Shown here one piece after another: positions 13,151 to 14,651 of a DNA stretch of 14,651 bases. The stretch comes from RGIG8368 sp045540275 (GTDB taxonomy: Bacteria; Verrucomicrobiota; Kiritimatiellia; RFP12; UBA1067). Position 1 is the stretch's first letter. Every line of letters starts with the position of its first letter. The notes under the pieces are model-generated. The model was not told where the DNA came from. It made no database searches and saw only the letters and a list, made by a program, of their open reading frames with translations. Both the position numbers and the translations under genes were made by a program. Location: NCBI GenBank assembly GCA_045540275.1, contig JAZQGX010000261.1:1-14651 (forward strand), written 5' to 3'.

Positions 13151-14651
13151 ATGAAAATTTCACATCAGAGGCGAACAATATACAAAATATTGTTGCGTCG
13201 CTTTGCGGTTTTATCTGCCGTTACGCTTCTATCCACAGAAGCCTCGTGCGGCAGTCTCCCCCTCAAACCCGGCGCAGATGGCTTCGGCGATGTGCGTTGC
13301 GCGGCGTTCTTTGCGCGCGACGGAAAGATGGAAGAGGGGCGCGCCTTCGTCAGCAAACTCCGAGCGCGTCCGGCGCAAGGGCGCACTCTTGAGGAACTGC
13401 AGTCGGTCGATATGGCGGAATTCGCCCTCATCAGGAATGATCTTGAGAACAACAAGGCGCGTGCCGTCGAGTGTCTGCGCACGGTTTTCGACGCCTGCCC
13501 CACGAGCTTCTGGGGATGGGCTGCGTACACCTTCCTGAAGGACATGGGCGAGAAGATTGCAGAGCCGCCGAAAGATCCGTTGCGCGGGCTCGGTCAGCTC
13601 GCGGACGGGGTGGTGAATCTGGAGCCGAAACGGTTGGAAGAGGGACGAGGGAGAAGGTACGAGGGAAGAGGGACGAGGGAGAAGGTACGAGGGACGAGGG
13701 AACAGGGATATCTGTCCCTTAAAGATCTCAAGCCCGGTTCACCTGTGCGCCGCGCGATTTTGAAAAATCGGCTCATCGAAATCTGCACCGAGAAGAAGAT
13801 ACAGGAGTTGTTGTCGGCGGAAGGCGGCGAAAAACTCTTCAACCGCATTTGGGATGACGACGCGGTGCTAGAGGACTTCCTTTTGTCGGGACCGGTCTTC
13901 GACGGTCCGCTGGCGCTCGAGACGCTCATGACTCTTCTACTCAACGACGAGAAGGAAGGCTGGGCTAAAACGAGCATGGGACGCTGCGCCACTGTGGCCG
14001 TCGCGATAAATGCGATGAAGGGCGACGATATGAAGGAAACGGTTCGTCACTGGGCGGCTTTCCGTCGGCTCGGAACCCTCGGCAGGTTCGTGGAGAGTGC
14101 GAAAGAGCGCGACTGCCGCCAGTGGCGTTTCATCGTTCGGCGTCCGGTCGATCCCGCCGACATTCTTTATCTCAATACGACGCGGCGCTACCCGGCGCGC
14201 TTCAGACGGAACGTCGGTCTTCAGGGCGTGCCGTACAGGAAGAGAAACTGCTTTGGCGTAAGCAAGTGGGCGAAGAACGACGAGTTTCTGCGTCCGTGGC
14301 TCGCCTCCGGCTGGCCGCGCCAGTATCTGCGCTCGCGCGTCGGCGGCGTGTGCACCGAGCAGGCGATGTGGGCGGCCCTCTGTGCGAACGCGCACGGGCT
14401 TATGTGCGAGCGCGCCGGGCAGCCCGGGCATTGCGCGTGGCTGCTCAACGAAAACGGCGACAACTGGAAGATCATCAACGGAATCCGTCCGTACACCCAG
14501 GGCGTGTCCAAGCTGTGGGGGAAGGGGTCCCAATACATCCAGTCCGTGGAGCGCGCGTCCGCCGACAGGACGGCACACGACGAGTCGGAACTGCTGCTCT
14601 TCGCAGGGCGCATTCGCGAGGCGGCGATGCGCTGCCCCTACAACTACACGG
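13151..14651 (+). CDS. Secreted protein with transglutaminase-like Cys/His core, 3' end outside window
   Basis: The frame is open for 500 codons from ATG 13151 to the window edge with no stop, so the gene is partial. Residues 1-33 look like a signal peptide: basic MKISHQRR...LLRR, a hydrophobic stretch at 18-27, then STEASC; the Cys is not in a good lipobox. Residues 45-150 are helix-rich and Ala/Leu-rich, perhaps TPR-like. Residues about 162-187 are an Arg/Gly/Glu-rich insert encoded by a tandem repeat. The C-terminal part holds GGVCTEQA (Cys401) and GQPGHCAWLL (His427), followed by GDNWKIING. This Cys-His pattern resembles transglutaminase/papain-like folds, with Asp437 or Asn443 as possible third residue. 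I infer this from motif shape only and do not recognise a characterised family. The gene is divergent from an AraC-type gene that may control it. A CDS is very likely; the function is tentative. Confidence 0.82.
   Translation, partial: MKISHQRRTIYKILLRRFAVLSAVTLLSTEASCGSLPLKPGADGFGDVRCAAFFARDGKMEEGRAFVSKLRARPAQGRTLEELQSVDMAEFALIRNDLENNKARAVECLRTVFDACPTSFWGWAAYTFLKDMGEKIAEPPKDPLRGLGQLADGVVNLEPKRLEEGRGRRYEGRGTREKVRGTREQGYLSLKDLKPGSPVRRAILKNRLIEICTEKKIQELLSAEGGEKLFNRIWDDDAVLEDFLLSGPVFDGPLALETLMTLLLNDEKEGWAKTSMGRCATVAVAINAMKGDDMKETVRHWAAFRRLGTLGRFVESAKERDCRQWRFIVRRPVDPADILYLNTTRRYPARFRRNVGLQGVPYRKRNCFGVSKWAKNDEFLRPWLASGWPRQYLRSRVGGVCTEQAMWAALCANAHGLMCERAGQPGHCAWLLNENGDNWKIINGIRPYTQGVSKLWGKGSQYIQSVERASADRTAHDESELLLFAGRIREAAMRCPYNYT
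13636..13709. repeat. Heptanucleotide satellite (GAGGGAC-like), 28-base higher-order period, within a CDS
   Basis: From 13640 to 13709 the sequence divides into ten heptamers close to GAGGGAC. GGGACGAGGGA occurs three times (13642, 13670, 13691), and 31 bases starting at 13636 recur exactly at 13664, giving a 28-base higher-order unit of four heptamers. The composition is almost purely purine. It lies within the secreted-protein reading frame and contains no in-frame stop. Confidence 0.9.
13704..13719. repeat. Hairpin at the right end of the heptamer satellite
   Basis: AGGGATA and TGTCCCT (13704-13719) form a 7-pair stem with one G-T wobble and almost no loop. Its left arm is the last heptamer unit and its right arm is the reverse complement of the repeat core GGGAC, so the array ends in an inverted copy. 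It may mark the boundary of an inserted repeat element. Confidence 0.45.

Noticed and set aside
13053..13178. 42-residue N-terminal extension of the AraC-type protein from a TTG at 13178
   Set aside because: It would include the promoter region and part of the divergent gene, has no ribosome site and does not fit the normal length of the family.
13471..13722. Alternative plus-strand frame through the heptamer repeat
   Set aside because: It is short, and the frame from 13151 is open across the whole region and carries the signal peptide and Cys/His motifs.
1..14651. CRISPR arrays, tRNA or rRNA genes, insertion sequences, attachment sites, replication origin
   Set aside because: No spaced direct repeats, cloverleaf, rRNA core sequence, transposase or integrase gene or DnaA-box cluster was seen on either strand.

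Overview
The window reads as a dense, GC-moderate chromosomal segment of a Gram-negative-like bacterium, most plausibly from the PVC superphylum (Lentisphaerota, Kiritimatiellota or a relative). That placement is an inference. It rests on a soluble Hanks-type Ser/Thr kinase beside a sigma-54 activator, a UDP-glucose dehydrogenase of the animal/plant sequence type, an exported SGNH hydrolase in a sugar-nucleotide operon, and a secreted protein with a Cys/His 'GGVC...GQPGHC' core. No rRNA, tRNA, CRISPR array, transposase or phage gene is visible. Thirteen genes cover nearly everything. No stretch longer than about 260 bases lacks a gene.

Layout. (1) 1-1310: a class II fructose-bisphosphate aldolase with its own promoter and a strong intrinsic terminator. 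(2) 1342-5869: a four-gene operon with junctions of 3, 2 and -31 bases: a full NtrC-type response regulator, a Ser/Thr kinase, a dihydrolipoamide-dehydrogenase-like flavoprotein and an RluD-like pseudouridine synthase. (3) 5937-11285: a sugar-nucleotide operon headed by an extended -10 promoter and a structured leader: UDP-glucose 6-dehydrogenase, exported SGNH/GDSL hydrolase, GDP-L-fucose synthase, GDP-mannose 4,6-dehydratase and mannose-6-phosphate isomerase. (4) 11282-13052, minus strand: RsmE, whose stop overlaps the stop of manA, and an AraC/cupin regulator. (5) 13151 to the right edge, plus strand: a large secreted protein, cut by the window and divergent from the AraC gene.

How the genes fit together. 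Region 3 feeds surface-polysaccharide synthesis. ManA makes mannose 6-phosphate from fructose 6-phosphate; Gmd and Fcl convert GDP-mannose to GDP-L-fucose; UGDH makes UDP-glucuronate. Phosphomannomutase and GDP-mannose pyrophosphorylase are absent and must be encoded elsewhere. The SGNH enzyme may trim acyl groups from the exported polymer. In region 2 the NtrC-type regulator has no neighbouring histidine kinase but is followed three bases later by a Ser/Thr kinase, suggesting linked signalling.

Most notable signals: an imperfect heptanucleotide satellite (about ten GAGGGAC-like units, 28-base higher-order period) that stays in frame inside the secreted-protein gene; a divergent promoter pair in which both -10 boxes lie exactly six bases before the ATG and neither gene has a Shine-Dalgarno sequence, suggesting two leaderless mRNAs; a kinase with HCD in place of HRD; and two abutting perfect palindromes between the AraC gene and rsmE. 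I see nothing that clearly amounts to a wholly new system.
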